Assembly: GCF_000971135.1 (NCBI RefSeq)
Contig: NZ_BBLW01000001.1
Coordinates: 434,001 to 498,000, forward strand
Source of the DNA: Demequina phytophila
GTDB lineage: Bacteria; Actinomycetota; Actinomycetes; Actinomycetales; Demequinaceae
Direction: 5' to 3'
Length of the DNA stretch: 64,000 bases
Positions 36,375 through 47,594 of this stretch are shown piece after piece. The notes beneath the pieces were generated by a model. That model saw only the letters and a list, made by a program, of their open reading frames with translations. It made no database searches and was not told where the DNA came from. Numbering within the stretch: the stretch's first letter is position 1; every line of letters starts with the position of its first letter. The position numbers and the translations under genes were made by a program.

Positions 36375-37031
36375 GTGGCGCGCGATCTCGCGACGCGTGT
36401 CCTGCTGCCCGCGACGCTCCTGTGGGGCGTGATCGTGGGCGTGGGGTTGCTTCTCGTCGAGGTCCCCGAGAACGATCTCAACCGGACGCTCGTGGACCTG
36501 CGCGAGCCCGCGCTGAACACGGCCACCATGGTGGTGTCGGAGGGCGCCTCCACCCTGGTGGTGATCGCGACCGCGGTGGTGGTGTCGGGCCTCGTGTGGT
36601 GGCAGACGCGGCGGTGGTGGTTCGCGGGCGTCCCGCTGATCGCGCTGGCGCTCGAGGCGATCGTGTTCCTCACCAGCTCCGCGGTGATCGGTCGCGACCG
36701 TCCCGATGTGGACCAGCTCGACCACGCCCCGCCCACGGCCAGCTACCCGTCGGGTCACACCGGCGCCTCGACCGCGGTCTACGTGTCCTTCGCGCTGATG
36801 GCGACCCGCATCCGCAACGGCACCGTGCGCGTCGTGGTGATCGTGGTGTGCGCGCTGGTCCCCGTGGGAGTCGCGGTCTCCCGCGTGTACCGAGGCATGC
36901 ACCACCCCACCGACGTGCTCGCCGGCCTCGCGGTGGGGGTCACGTGCGCGCTCATCGCGTGGACCTGGTGGCCCGAGCGTTCCCCGGTGACCACCGACGC
37001 CCCGACGGCTGGAGCGTCCGCCGCCGTCTGA
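36375..37031 (+). CDS. PAP2 superfamily membrane phosphatase
   Basis: This 218-residue protein has five or six TM helices and the PAP2 triad motifs: the GRDRPDVDQ region, PSGHTGAS and SRVYRGMHHPTDVLAG with the catalytic His. It probably dephosphorylates a lipid phosphate such as undecaprenyl pyrophosphate or phosphatidate at the membrane. The start is GTG one base after the DUF1206 stop, so the two genes are co-transcribed. The substrate is not determined. Confidence 0.9.
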   Translation: MARDLATRVLLPATLLWGVIVGVGLLLVEVPENDLNRTLVDLREPALNTATMVVSEGASTLVVIATAVVVSGLVWWQTRRWWFAGVPLIALALEAIVFLTSSAVIGRDRPDVDQLDHAPPTASYPSGHTGASTAVYVSFALMATRIRNGTVRVVVIVVCALVPVGVAVSRVYRGMHHPTDVLAGLAVGVTCALIAWTWWPERSPVTTDAPTAGASAAV

Positions 37032-37038
37032 CGCATCG

Positions 37039-38090
37039 TCACCCCTCGCGGAACCACCGTCGGATCGCCGCGGCAAAGCGGTCCTCGAACTCGGTGTCGT
37101 CGTGGCGGCCGCGCAGCCACCCCACGAAGTCGCCGCCGGCCAGCCGGTCGAGCTCCGCGCGGCAGCCGCGCGGATCGGTGACCGCGCGCACCAGCAGCTC
37201 CTCGGCCTGCACCGCATCCGCGTACAGGAACGGGTACCCGTCCGGCAGGAGCGCGCGCGCCCAGGGCCGGTCGGGGAACACGCCCACCGCGCCCGCGACC
37301 ATCGCCTCGACGTACTCGAGGCCGTAGGACTCGTCGCGCGCGGTCGCCAGGAACGCGGTGGTGCGAGCGAGCCGGTAATAGTAGTCCTCGCGTGTCGCGG
37401 TGACGGGTCCCACCCACGCCCAGTCCTTGCGGGACAGCGAGATGGCCTTCTCCGAGATGAGGTGCGACTCCTGGAGCCTCATCTCGACCCGGATGGGGGT
37501 GCGGCGGTGGACGCGCTCGACGACGTCGAGGAACAGCTGCGGCTGCTTGCGCTCGGACAGCCGGATGGCCGGATACAGCACCACGGGGATGGCCGGGTCC
37601 TCGCGCGGCTGCACGTGGTCGAGCCGGATGCCGAGGTTCGCCCAGTCGATGCGGACCCGCTCCGCGAGTTGCGGGACGGTGAGCGAGAACACGATCTCGC
37701 GCACCTCGGTCGCGGTGCGGTACGAGTTCGCGAACGTCGGGAACAGCGCGCAGGACAGCGCGAGCGAGGCGCGCTGGACCGGATGCGTGAACTGCGACGT
37801 GTTCCACCACACGAAGTTCGCGATGCGCGGCTCGGCGCCGCTCGCGGCGAGCGTGCGCCACACGGTCGGCGAGTCGACCACGTCCATGTTGATGACCACG
37901 GTGGTGCGCGGGTCCACCAGCTCGAGCGGCACCACGTCGAACCCGTCGGCACGCTGTGCCCGGGGGCCGATGAGGGAGGCCCCCGGGTACAGCCGCTGGA
38001 GGCGCCGCACCAGGGTGGCGCCCGCATCGTGCCCCGCGACGCGACCGTCGGCGACGGTCACGCCGCCCCCGAGGATCGCGATGCCCGCCA

Positions 38091-38091
<1 letters not shown>
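37039..38091 (-). CDS. GT-B fold glycosyltransferase-like protein
   Basis: This 350-residue protein resembles GT4-type glycosyltransferases in its C-terminal half: VVLYPAIRLSERKQPQLFLDVVERV, the TAFLATARDESYGLEYVEAMVAGA donor-site block with the EX7E-like pattern, and VGVFPDRPWARALLP. The N-terminus starts IAILGGGVTVADGR, and an Asn/Trp-rich middle is unusual. The sugar donor and acceptor are unknown. Its ATG overlaps the pyrophosphatase stop (TGATG), so the two are translationally coupled. Confidence 0.78.
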
Positions 38092-40589
<2,498 letters not shown>

Positions 40590-40679
40590 TCTTACCCCTG
40601 GGAGATGCCGGTCTGGGGACCCTCTCGCAGGCTAGGGGCGCGGGGACGATGCGCGGGGTGACCTAGGGCCTAGGGGCGG

Positions 40680-40706
40680 GGCGCGCCGGCGCTCGCCCGG
40701 CGCGCC
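40680..40706. repeat. Perfect 10-bp hairpin between divergent hppA and sigma genes
   Basis: GGCGCGCCGG (40680-40689) and CCGGCGCGCC (40697-40706) pair around a seven-base loop. It lies upstream of both genes, so it is not a normal terminator position. The same 208-bp gap holds CCTAGGGCCTAGG (40662-40674), the palindrome TGGCACCGTGCCA (40730-40742) and one GGACGATGC word (40644). Confidence 0.6.
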
Positions 40707-40797
40707 GCTCCCCCGGGCGCGCCGAGTTCTGGCACCGTGCCACCCAACCGTTCGGGGCCCGGCTCCGTTCTGGGGGCATGACTGGGGGTTCAGGACG

Positions 40798-41337
40798 ATG
40801 ACGGTCACGTGGGAGCCGATGCTCCACGAGCTCGCGAGCCAGCGCATGGGCCGGCTGCTCGCATTCGCGACGATGCTGGCAGGCCCCACCCTTGCCGACG
40901 ACCTGGTCCAGGACGCCGTGGTCGCCGTGTTCTCCAAGACCCGCCGGTTCGACAGCCTCCCGCAGGCCGAGCAGTACGTGCGCCGCGCGATCGCGACCAG
41001 GTACATCGACTCGCTGCGCAAGGACAAGGCCGACCGCGAGCGCATGCGCCGCTACGCCGCAGGCGAGACGCTCCCCGACCCCACCGAGCGCGTGGTCGCG
41101 TCGAACGCGGTGGACAATGCGCTGGCCCAGCTCCCTCCCCGGGTGCGGGCCTGCGTGGTGCTCCGCCACCTCGAGGACCTGTCCGTGCGCGAGACCGCGC
41201 ACACGCTCGGGCTGTCGGAGGGCGCCGTCAAGCGCTACGTCTCCGACGGGCTGAGGACCATGAACGCCTACCTCGGCACCGACCTCCGGGACACCGAGAC
41301 CGAGACAGCCCCCACCACCGAGAGGAGCACACGATGA
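40798..41337 (+). CDS. ECF sigma factor (SigE-like family)
   Basis: This 179-residue sigma factor has region 2 (about 15-85, with DDLVQDAVVAVFSKTRRF and RRAIATRYIDSLRKDKAD) and region 4 (about 105-160, with LPPRVRACVVLRHLEDLSVRETAHTLGLSEGAVKRYVSDGL). It matches the SigE-like ECF group common in Actinobacteria. It overlaps the next gene by four bases (ATGA), and that gene encodes a single-pass membrane protein likely to regulate it. Confidence 0.93.
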   Translation: MTVTWEPMLHELASQRMGRLLAFATMLAGPTLADDLVQDAVVAVFSKTRRFDSLPQAEQYVRRAIATRYIDSLRKDKADRERMRRYAAGETLPDPTERVVASNAVDNALAQLPPRVRACVVLRHLEDLSVRETAHTLGLSEGAVKRYVSDGLRTMNAYLGTDLRDTETETAPTTERSTR

Positions 41338-42635
41338 GCGAGCTGCGCGACATCCTCCACCAGCGTCAGCACGAGCTCGCCTCCTCGCTGCGCCACGCCG
41401 ACGAGTTCGACGAGACCGCCGCCATCCGCTCCGTCAAGGTCCACCGCCGCGGCCGCGCGATCGTCATGGGATCGAGCTCCCTCGCCGTCGTGGCCGCGGT
41501 CGCCGCCGGGACGTGGATGCTGATCGGCCCCGGAGAGCCGGCCATCGTTCCCGCCGGGCCGCCGTCGCCGTCGGTATCCGCGACGCCCTCGGCCACCCCG
41601 TCGCCGTCCGTGACCCCGTCGCCCGACCCGATCTCCTACGAGGGCCGCAACCCCGACATGTCCGACGAGGAGGCCCTGTACCGCGCCGAGCACCCCGCGA
41701 CCGGCGAGGTGTGGCTCGACGAGCCCGTCGAGGTCGAGGCCCCGGTCGACGTGCCGTGGAACGACGAGGGGGTCACCTGGTACCGGGTCGGCTCGCGCGG
41801 GGATGTCGAGATCTACAGCGTCGAGCAGGCGGTCTTCGTGGGATGGACCCTCCTCGAGCTCGCCCCTGACGGGACGCTGACCGGGGTGTCGTCACCGCGT
41901 CCCTCGGACCCGATGCCGGAATGGCCGAACGGCGTCCCGGACGCGCAGCCCTACCTCGACGGCGTCAAGGAGAGCGATGTCTACTACGACTCCCTCGCGC
42001 TGCCGTCGACCTGGACCTCGCCCGAAGGCCTCGAGCTCACGCTGGGGTGGGGCGGCGCCCCGGTCAACCTGGCCTGGGGCATGACCAACACGGAGGTCGG
42101 CCAAGCCGGCAACGCCCGCGTCGTACGGATCGCGACGACAACCCTGGGGACGCAGGTGCCCGAAGGCGTCAGCTCCACCACGCTCGGCTACGCGATCGTC
42201 GATCCCAACGGCCAGGCGTTCTCCCTCACGGCAGCCGATCCCCTCGGCACGCGGACGAGCGAGGTCACGCTCGTCGACGGCAGAGCGGTCGACCCCGAGC
42301 GGCGCTTCATCGAGCTCTCGGACGGCGCATGCGCAGCGACTCCCGAGTGGACCACCTACGTGGTCGGCACGACCGACGACTCGTGGACGGAGATCGGCGC
42401 CACCGCACGTGGACCCGTCTACGCCCCGACTGCCGAGAACACGCTCGCGCGCGCCGTCTACGACGAATGGATGTCGCGGCGCTCGAACTCCGGCGACTAT
42501 GCCGTCTTCGGGACGGTCGCGCCCGCCTTCGACGAGTACCTGGACCTGCCCGCGATCCTCGCGGCACCGGCGCCGACCGCCGATGGCTGGTTCGTCGAGA
42601 TCGACCGCGACCTGTCGATCGTCGCCGGCTGCTGA
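41334..42635 (+). CDS. Single-pass membrane protein paired with the ECF sigma factor (possible anti-sigma/sensor)
   Basis: This 433-residue protein has a short cytoplasmic N-terminus (1-42), one TM helix (about 43-62, IVMGSSSLAVVAAVAAGTWM), a Pro/Ser linker (about 70-95) and a large extracellular domain with no family I recognise. It lacks the HxxxCxxC zinc motif of classical anti-sigma factors. The gene position right after the sigma gene, with overlapping ends, suggests it senses an outside signal and controls the sigma factor. That role is inference. Confidence 0.8.
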   Translation: MSELRDILHQRQHELASSLRHADEFDETAAIRSVKVHRRGRAIVMGSSSLAVVAAVAAGTWMLIGPGEPAIVPAGPPSPSVSATPSATPSPSVTPSPDPISYEGRNPDMSDEEALYRAEHPATGEVWLDEPVEVEAPVDVPWNDEGVTWYRVGSRGDVEIYSVEQAVFVGWTLLELAPDGTLTGVSSPRPSDPMPEWPNGVPDAQPYLDGVKESDVYYDSLALPSTWTSPEGLELTLGWGGAPVNLAWGMTNTEVGQAGNARVVRIATTTLGTQVPEGVSSTTLGYAIVDPNGQAFSLTAADPLGTRTSEVTLVDGRAVDPERRFIELSDGACAATPEWTTYVVGTTDDSWTEIGATARGPVYAPTAENTLARAVYDEWMSRRSNSGDYAVFGTVAPAFDEYLDLPAILAAPAPTADGWFVEIDRDLSIVAGC

Positions 42636-42654
42636 GCAGACCCGCACAAGCGGA

Positions 42655-42691
42655 ACGGGGCCCGCGCATCGTCCTGATGCACGGACCCCGT
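42655..42691 (-). terminator. Terminator of prs containing the GGACGATGC word
   Basis: Arms 42655-42669 and 42677-42691 pair over 15 positions. In the minus-strand transcript the two apparent mismatches become G-U pairs, so the stem is complete in the prs direction. The loop and upper stem carry GCATCGTCC (42666-42674), followed by GATGC as a partial inverted copy. Confidence 0.75.
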
Positions 42692-42713
42692 CCGTCGCGA
42701 GCTGAACGAGCGG

Positions 42714-43694
42714 TCAGACGCCCCCGTCGAAGAGCGAGGTGACCGAGCCGTCGTCGAAGACCTCGCGCACCGCGCGCGCGATGAGCGGCGCGATCGACAG
42801 GATGGTGAGCTTGTCGAACTGCTTCTCCTCGGAGATGGGCAGCGTGTCGGTGATGACCACCTCGGAGACGCCGGACTTCGACAGGCGCTCGACCGCGGGA
42901 CCCGAGAGCAGGCCGTGCGTCGAGGCGACGATGACGTCCTTGGCGCCGTTCTCGAACAGCGCCTCCGCGGCCTGCACGATGGTGCCGCCGGTGTCGATCA
43001 TGTCGTCGACGAGGACGCAGGTGCGTCCCTTGACCTCACCGACGAGCTCATGGACCTTGACCTGGTTCGGGACCGAGGGGTCACGGCGCTTGTGGATGAT
43101 CGCGAGCGGCGCGCCCAGGTGGTCGGACCACTGGTCCGCGAGGCGGACGCGGCCGGCGTCGGGCGACACGATGGTGAGGTTGCCCGGCGAGGTGCGGCTC
43201 TTGACGTAGTCCGCGAGCATCGGCATCGCCCACAGGTGGTCCACCGGGCCGTCGAAGAAGCCCTGGATCTGCGCGGTGTGCAGGTCGACCGACATGACGC
43301 GGTCCGCACCGGCGGTCTTGAACAGGTCAGCCATGAGGCGCGCCGAGATGGGCTCGCGGCCCTTGTGCTTCTTGTCCTGGCGCGCGTAGCCGTAGCTCGG
43401 GATGATCACGGTGATGCGCTTGGCCGAGGCACGCTTCATCGCGTCGACCATGATGAGCTGCTCCATGATCGCCTCGTTGATGGGCGCCGCGTGCGACTGG
43501 AGCACGAACGCGTCCGCGCCGCGCACCGACTCGCCGAAGCGGACGTACAGCTCGCCGTTCGCGAACGTGTACGCCGTGGTCGGCAGGAGGTCGATCCCGA
43601 GGTGCTTGGCGACAGCCTCCGCGAGCTCCGGGTGCGCCCGGCCGCCCGCGAGGACGAGGCGACGCTCGCTCGGGTTCGAGATCACGGCATTCAT
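42714..43694 (-). CDS. prs: Ribose-phosphate pyrophosphokinase
   Basis: This 326-residue enzyme makes PRPP from ribose-5-phosphate and ATP. It has FANGELYVRFGESVRGAD, IPSYGYARQDKKHKGREPISA, the metal/flexible loop DRVMSVDLHTAQIQGFFDGP, and the PRPP loop VLVDDMIDTGGTI. Length is normal. Its ATG overlaps the glmU stop (ATGA), so UDP-GlcNAc and PRPP synthesis genes are co-transcribed, as in mycobacteria. Confidence 0.98.
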   Translation of the reverse strand: MNAVISNPSERRLVLAGGRAHPELAEAVAKHLGIDLLPTTAYTFANGELYVRFGESVRGADAFVLQSHAAPINEAIMEQLIMVDAMKRASAKRITVIIPSYGYARQDKKHKGREPISARLMADLFKTAGADRVMSVDLHTAQIQGFFDGPVDHLWAMPMLADYVKSRTSPGNLTIVSPDAGRVRLADQWSDHLGAPLAIIHKRRDPSVPNQVKVHELVGEVKGRTCVLVDDMIDTGGTIVQAAEALFENGAKDVIVASTHGLLSGPAVERLSKSGVSEVVITDTLPISEEKQFDKLTILSIAPLIARAVREVFDDGSVTSLFDGGV

Positions 43695-45253
43695 GCTTCT
43701 CCCTTGTGGTCGGCGGCGGCAGCCGCGCGCTCCTCCTGTGCCCCCGACGATAGTCCGCGGGCGGTGTCTACGTCCTGTGCAGCACGGGCGGCCTCGGCGG
43801 ACGGCGTGCCGGGGCGGCGACGCTCGACCCACCCCTCGACCACCTGCTGCGCGACCGCGTTGAGCGCGAGCGCTCCCGCGGGCACATCGTGGCGGATGAT
43901 CGCGCCGGCGCCCGTGTACGCGCCATCGCCGATCCGCACCGGCGCGATCAGCGTGTTGTCCGAGCCGATGCGGACGTGGTCGCCCACCTCGGACCGCGAC
44001 TTGGTCACGCCGTCGTAGTTGACGAAGATCGACCCCGCGCCCACGTTCGAGTGCTCGCCCACCGTGGCGTCCCCGACGTAGCTGAGGTGCGGCACCTTCG
44101 AGTGCGCGCCGATCTCCGCGTTCTTGGTCTCGACGAACGCGCCGATCTTGCCCTTCTTGCCGAGCACGGTGCCGGGGCGCAGGTACGTGAACGGGCCCAC
44201 GGTGGCGCCGGGGCCGATCTTCGCGAGCGAGCCGTGCACGCGGGTGACGGTGGCGCCCGCGCCCACCTCGACGTCGGTGAGCGTCGTGTCGGGGCCCACC
44301 GTGGCGCCGGCGGCGACATAGGTCGCGCCGTGGAGCTGCGTGCCGGGCAGGACGGTCGCGTCCGCCTCGAGCTCGACGTCCGCATCGATCCAGGTGGTGG
44401 CGGGGTCGACCACGGTGACCCCCGCACGCATCCATCCCTCGACGATGCGGCGGTTGAGGGCCGCGCCCGCCGCGGCGAGCTGCACGCGGTCGTTGACCCC
44501 CTCGACGGCGGAGGCCTCGGGTGCGACGAGCGCGCCCACGCGGCCGCCGGCCTCCCGGGCCAGCGCGAGCACGTCCGTGAGGTAGAGCTCGCCCTGCGCG
44601 TTGTCGGTGGTGAGGTGCGCGAGCGCGTCGCGCAGCGCGGCGGCGTCGAACACGTAGATGCCGGCGTTGATCTCGCGGATCGCCCGCTCGGCGTCGGAGG
44701 CGTCCTTGTGCTCGACGATCCGGATGACCGCGCCCGCGGCGTCGCGGACGATGCGCCCGTACCCGGTCGCGTCCGGCACCTCGGCGGTGAGCACGGTGAC
44801 GGCGTTGGACTGGTCCTCGTGGGCGGTGACGAGCGCGCCGAGCAGCGCGCCGTCGACCAGCGGCACGTCGCCGCTCGTGACGACCACCGAGCCCTGGACG
44901 CGGCTGTCGAGGTGCGCCTGGTCCGCGCCGCCCGCGGCCACGGCAGCCGCGATCGTGGTGGCGTCGAGCGTCGACAGGCCGCAGCGGACGGCGCTGCCGG
45001 TGCCCGGGACGGAGTCCTGGTCGGCGATCAGCGCATGCGGGGCGACGTCGGAGACGTGGGCCGCGACGGCCTCGCGCTCGTGCCGGACCACGACCACGGT
45101 GCGGCCGGGCTCGAGCTCCGCCGCCGCGGCGAGCGCGTGGGCGACGAGCGAGCGGCCCGCGATGCGGTGCATCACCTTGGGCGTCGCGGACCTCATGCGG
45201 GTACCCGCCCCTGCGGCCAGAATCATCACGGCTGCGGGTGGAGTCGGGGTCAC
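43691..45253 (-). CDS. glmU: Bifunctional GlmU (GlcN-1-P acetyltransferase/GlcNAc-1-P uridyltransferase)
   Basis: This 520-residue enzyme makes UDP-GlcNAc for peptidoglycan. The uridyltransferase domain (1-about 245) has MILAAGAGTRMRSATPKVMH and SGDVPLV; the left-handed beta-helix acetyltransferase domain (about 265-480) has VGPFTYLRPGTVLGKKGKIGAFVETKN and HLSYVGDATVG. The C-terminal 40 residues are a variable, disordered tail. The start is GTG at 45251-45253 with GAGGAGA upstream. The leader is highly structured. Confidence 0.97.
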   Translation of the reverse strand: MTPTPPAAVMILAAGAGTRMRSATPKVMHRIAGRSLVAHALAAAAELEPGRTVVVVRHEREAVAAHVSDVAPHALIADQDSVPGTGSAVRCGLSTLDATTIAAAVAAGGADQAHLDSRVQGSVVVTSGDVPLVDGALLGALVTAHEDQSNAVTVLTAEVPDATGYGRIVRDAAGAVIRIVEHKDASDAERAIREINAGIYVFDAAALRDALAHLTTDNAQGELYLTDVLALAREAGGRVGALVAPEASAVEGVNDRVQLAAAGAALNRRIVEGWMRAGVTVVDPATTWIDADVELEADATVLPGTQLHGATYVAAGATVGPDTTLTDVEVGAGATVTRVHGSLAKIGPGATVGPFTYLRPGTVLGKKGKIGAFVETKNAEIGAHSKVPHLSYVGDATVGEHSNVGAGSIFVNYDGVTKSRSEVGDHVRIGSDNTLIAPVRIGDGAYTGAGAIIRHDVPAGALALNAVAQQVVEGWVERRRPGTPSAEAARAAQDVDTARGLSSGAQEERAAAAADHKGEA

Positions 45254-45268
45254 CTGGTCTCCTCACAT

Positions 45269-45314
45269 GGGGGTCCCCCGGCGGGGGCAGGAAGGTCGGT
45301 CCTGCCAAGTCTAA
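45269..45314 (-). promoter_or_regulatory. Structured leader and promoter of glmU
   Basis: TAGACT (45309-45314) is a good -10 box. The following leader of about 50 nt reads GGCAGG...CCTGCC, then CCCCC-GCC-GGGGG-A-CCCCC just before GAGGAG. The central G run can pair with either C run, giving two exclusive hairpins next to the ribosome binding site. Confidence 0.5.
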
Positions 45315-45364
45315 CGTTCGGTGAACGGCCTCAAGCCCGCGGTGGTCCCGGGCGGGCCGGCCGC

Positions 45365-45435
45365 TCCGCCCAGAGGATTCGAACCTCTACCGCAGGGCTC
45401 CAAAGGCCCGCATGCTGCCGTTACACCAGGGCGGA
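45365..45435 (-). tRNA. tRNA-Gln (UUG)
   Basis: The minus strand folds as a cloverleaf of 71 nt with acceptor TCCGCCC/GGGCGGA, a Gln-type D-arm (GTGTAACGGCAGCAT), anticodon loop CTTTGGA (anticodon TTG) and T-arm AGAGG-TTCGAAT-CCTCT. No CCA is encoded. The position between glmU and a TetR gene matches mycobacterial order as I recall it. Confidence 0.92.
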
Positions 45436-45494
45436 ACGGGGCGGCCTGCTCGAGGCGCGCCGCACCCGGGCGTCAAGTCTGCCAGGATTCGCGG

Positions 45495-45500
45495 CACACT
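45495..45500 (+). promoter_or_regulatory. -10 box of leaderless TetR gene
   Basis: CACACT with a six-base spacer to the GTG at 45507. Confidence 0.4.
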
Positions 45501-45506
45501 TGAGCC

Positions 45507-46139
45507 GTGACCGTCGAACCCCGCCGCAGCCCCCGCTCCCGCATGACCGCGCGCGAGCGCCGCGAGCAGCTGCTCACCGTCGGGCGCGCGCTGTTCGCGG
45601 AGAAGGGCTTCGAGGGCACCTCGGTCGAGGAGATCGCCTCCCGCGCGGACGTCTCCAAGCCCGTGGTCTACGAGCACTTCGGCGGCAAGGAGGGCATGTA
45701 CGCCGTCATCGTCGACCGCGAGGTCGAAGCGCTGCTCGGCGCCCTCAGCGGCGCTCTCGCCACCAAGGCGCACCCCCGGCAGCTGGTCGAGCGCGCGGCG
45801 CTCGCGCTGCTGGGCTACATCGAGAACTCGCCCGACGGCTTCCGCATCCTGGTGCGCGACTCCCCCGTCGCGCAGGCCTCTGGCACCTTCTCCTCCCTGC
45901 TCGGCGACGTGTCCGCGCAGGTCGAGGGACTGCTGGGCGAGCAGTTCCGCAAGCGCGGCCTCGACCCCGCGGTCGCACCGGTGTACTCGCAGATGCTCGT
46001 CGGCATGGTCGCGCTCGCCGGACAGCACTGGGCGGAGGTGCGCGAGCCCTCGAAGCAGGTGGTCGCCTCGCACATGGTGAACCTCGCCTGGAACGGGCTG
46101 TCCTCGCTCGAGCGCCGGCCGGACCTGCCGGAGGACTGA
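45507..46139 (+). CDS. TetR-family transcriptional regulator
   Basis: This 210-residue regulator has the TetR helix-turn-helix at about 14-62 (RREQLLTVGRALFAEKGFEGTS, then VEEIASRADVSKPVVYEHFGGKEGMY) and a C-terminal ligand/dimer domain. An M. tuberculosis gene at the same place (Rv1019, near glmU and mfd) is also TetR. The target and ligand are unknown. The start is GTG with a leaderless -10 box. Confidence 0.92.
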   Translation: MTVEPRRSPRSRMTARERREQLLTVGRALFAEKGFEGTSVEEIASRADVSKPVVYEHFGGKEGMYAVIVDREVEALLGALSGALATKAHPRQLVERAALALLGYIENSPDGFRILVRDSPVAQASGTFSSLLGDVSAQVEGLLGEQFRKRGLDPAVAPVYSQMLVGMVALAGQHWAEVREPSKQVVASHMVNLAWNGLSSLERRPDLPED

Positions 46140-46228
46140 ACCCGCGCATCGTCTCCCCACCAGGGCGGACGTCGTTATAGATTGACGGGGCGCGCCGCCC
46201 CGGGCGCGCACGGGCGAAGGGAACGGTC

Positions 46229-46654
46229 GTGATCCAGGGCTTCAAGGACTTCATCACACGCGGGAACGTCATCGACCTCGCGGTCGGCATCATCATCGGC
46301 GCGGCCTTCACCGCGGTGGTGACCTCGCTGGTGGACAACGTGATCAACCCGATCATCGCGGCGATCTTCGGGAAGCCCGACCTCTCCGATCTGTGGGTAT
46401 GGACGCTGAACAACGGCGGCACGCCCGACGACGTGAGCGATGACGCGGTGCTCAGCATCGGCGCGTTCCTCACCGCGATCATCAACTTCCTCATCATCGC
46501 GGCCGCGATCTACTTCATCATCGTGATGCCGCTCAACAAGCTCGCCGAGCGTCGCAAGAAGGGCGAGCCCGCACCCGACGAGCCGGTCTCCCCCACCGAG
46601 GTCGAGCTGCTCACCGAGATCCGCGACGCGCTCAAGGCGACGCCGCGCGCCTGA
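46229..46654 (+). CDS. mscL: Large-conductance mechanosensitive channel MscL
   Basis: This 141-residue channel releases solutes on osmotic downshock. It has the N-terminal FKDFITRGNVIDLAVGIIIGAAFTAVVTSLV with TM1, a periplasmic loop, TM2 (FLTAIINFLIIAAAIYFIIVMPLNKL) and the C-terminal helix VELLTEIRDALK. The start is GTG with GAAGGGA upstream. TATAGA (46176-46181) is a possible -10 box. Confidence 0.96.
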   Translation: MIQGFKDFITRGNVIDLAVGIIIGAAFTAVVTSLVDNVINPIIAAIFGKPDLSDLWVWTLNNGGTPDDVSDDAVLSIGAFLTAIINFLIIAAAIYFIIVMPLNKLAERRKKGEPAPDEPVSPTEVELLTEIRDALKATPRA

Positions 46655-46661
46655 GGCGCGC

Positions 46662-47594
46662 CTAGTCCTGGACCAGCAGCGTCCCCGACGCCGGCCCGGA
46701 CGCGGTGACCACCGCATCGGCCACCTTCGAGGCCTTGAGGTGCGCCGCGATCGCCAGTGCGTGCTGGCGTGAGCGCGCGAGAGCGGCCACGGTGGGGCCG
46801 GACCCGGACACGATGGCGCCGCACGCCTCCGCGGCCTCGGCGGCATCGAGCACCTCCTCGAGGCGAGGCATGAGCGACAGCGCCGGCCCCTCGAGGTCGT
46901 TGAGGAGCGACTGGCCGAGCGCGACCGCGTCGCCGGCCATGAGGGCGCGCATGATCGCGCCGTCGATCTCGAAGTCGGAGGCGGCCTGCTCGCGGGCGTC
47001 GATGCGGCGGTCGTACTCCTGGAACACCAGCGGCGTGGACAGGCCCGTGCTCTGCGTCGCAAGCACCCAGTGGAACTCGCCGTGCGACATCGCCGGGGTG
47101 AGCTCGTCGCCGCGGCCCAGGCCCACCGCGGTGTGGCCGTGCAGGCTGAACGGGACGTCGGCGCCCAGGCGGGCGGCCATCGCGGCGAGCTCGCCGCGCG
47201 TGGCGCCCGTGTCCCAGGCCTCGGCGCACGCGACCAGCGCGGCCGCCGCATCGGCCGACCCTCCGGCCATGCCGCCGGCCGTGGGCACCCCCTTGAGGAT
47301 GCGCAGGTCCACGCCGTCGGTGATGCCGAACGTGCGGCCCAGCAGATCGGCCGCCTTCCACGCCAGGTTGGTGTGATCGAGCGGCACCCCGGACGCGTCG
47401 ATCGGCGACCCGGCGGCGACCTCGACCGTGAGGGTGATCTCGCCGTCGGTGCGCGGCGTGGCCTCCACCACCTCCCACAGGTCCAGCGCCTGGAACACGG
47501 TGACAAGGGGGTGGTAGCCGTCCGCCCGGCGTGGCCCGACGGTGAGCTGAAGGTTCACCTTGGCGGGCGCCTTCGCGCGGACGGTGCGGGTCAT
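46662..47594 (-). CDS. ispE: 4-diphosphocytidyl-2-C-methyl-D-erythritol kinase
   Basis: This 310-residue GHMP kinase of the MEP isoprenoid pathway has [23 protein letters not shown], the ATP loop [15 protein letters not shown] with Asp, and a C-terminal motif III ([12 protein letters not shown]). Its ATG at 47592-47594 overlaps the rsmA stop (ATGA). The rsmA-ispE order is typical of Actinobacteria. Confidence 0.96.
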   Translation of the reverse strand: MTRTVRAKAPAKVNLQLTVGPRRADGYHPLVTVFQALDLWEVVEATPRTDGEITLTVEVAAGSPIDASGVPLDHTNLAWKAADLLGRTFGITDGVDLRILKGVPTAGGMAGGSADAAAALVACAEAWDTGATRGELAAMAARLGADVPFSLHGHTAVGLGRGDELTPAMSHGEFHWVLATQSTGLSTPLVFQEYDRRIDAREQAASDFEIDGAIMRALMAGDAVALGQSLLNDLEGPALSLMPRLEEVLDAAEAAEACGAIVSGSGPTVAALARSRQHALAIAAHLKASKVADAVVTASGPASGTLLVQD

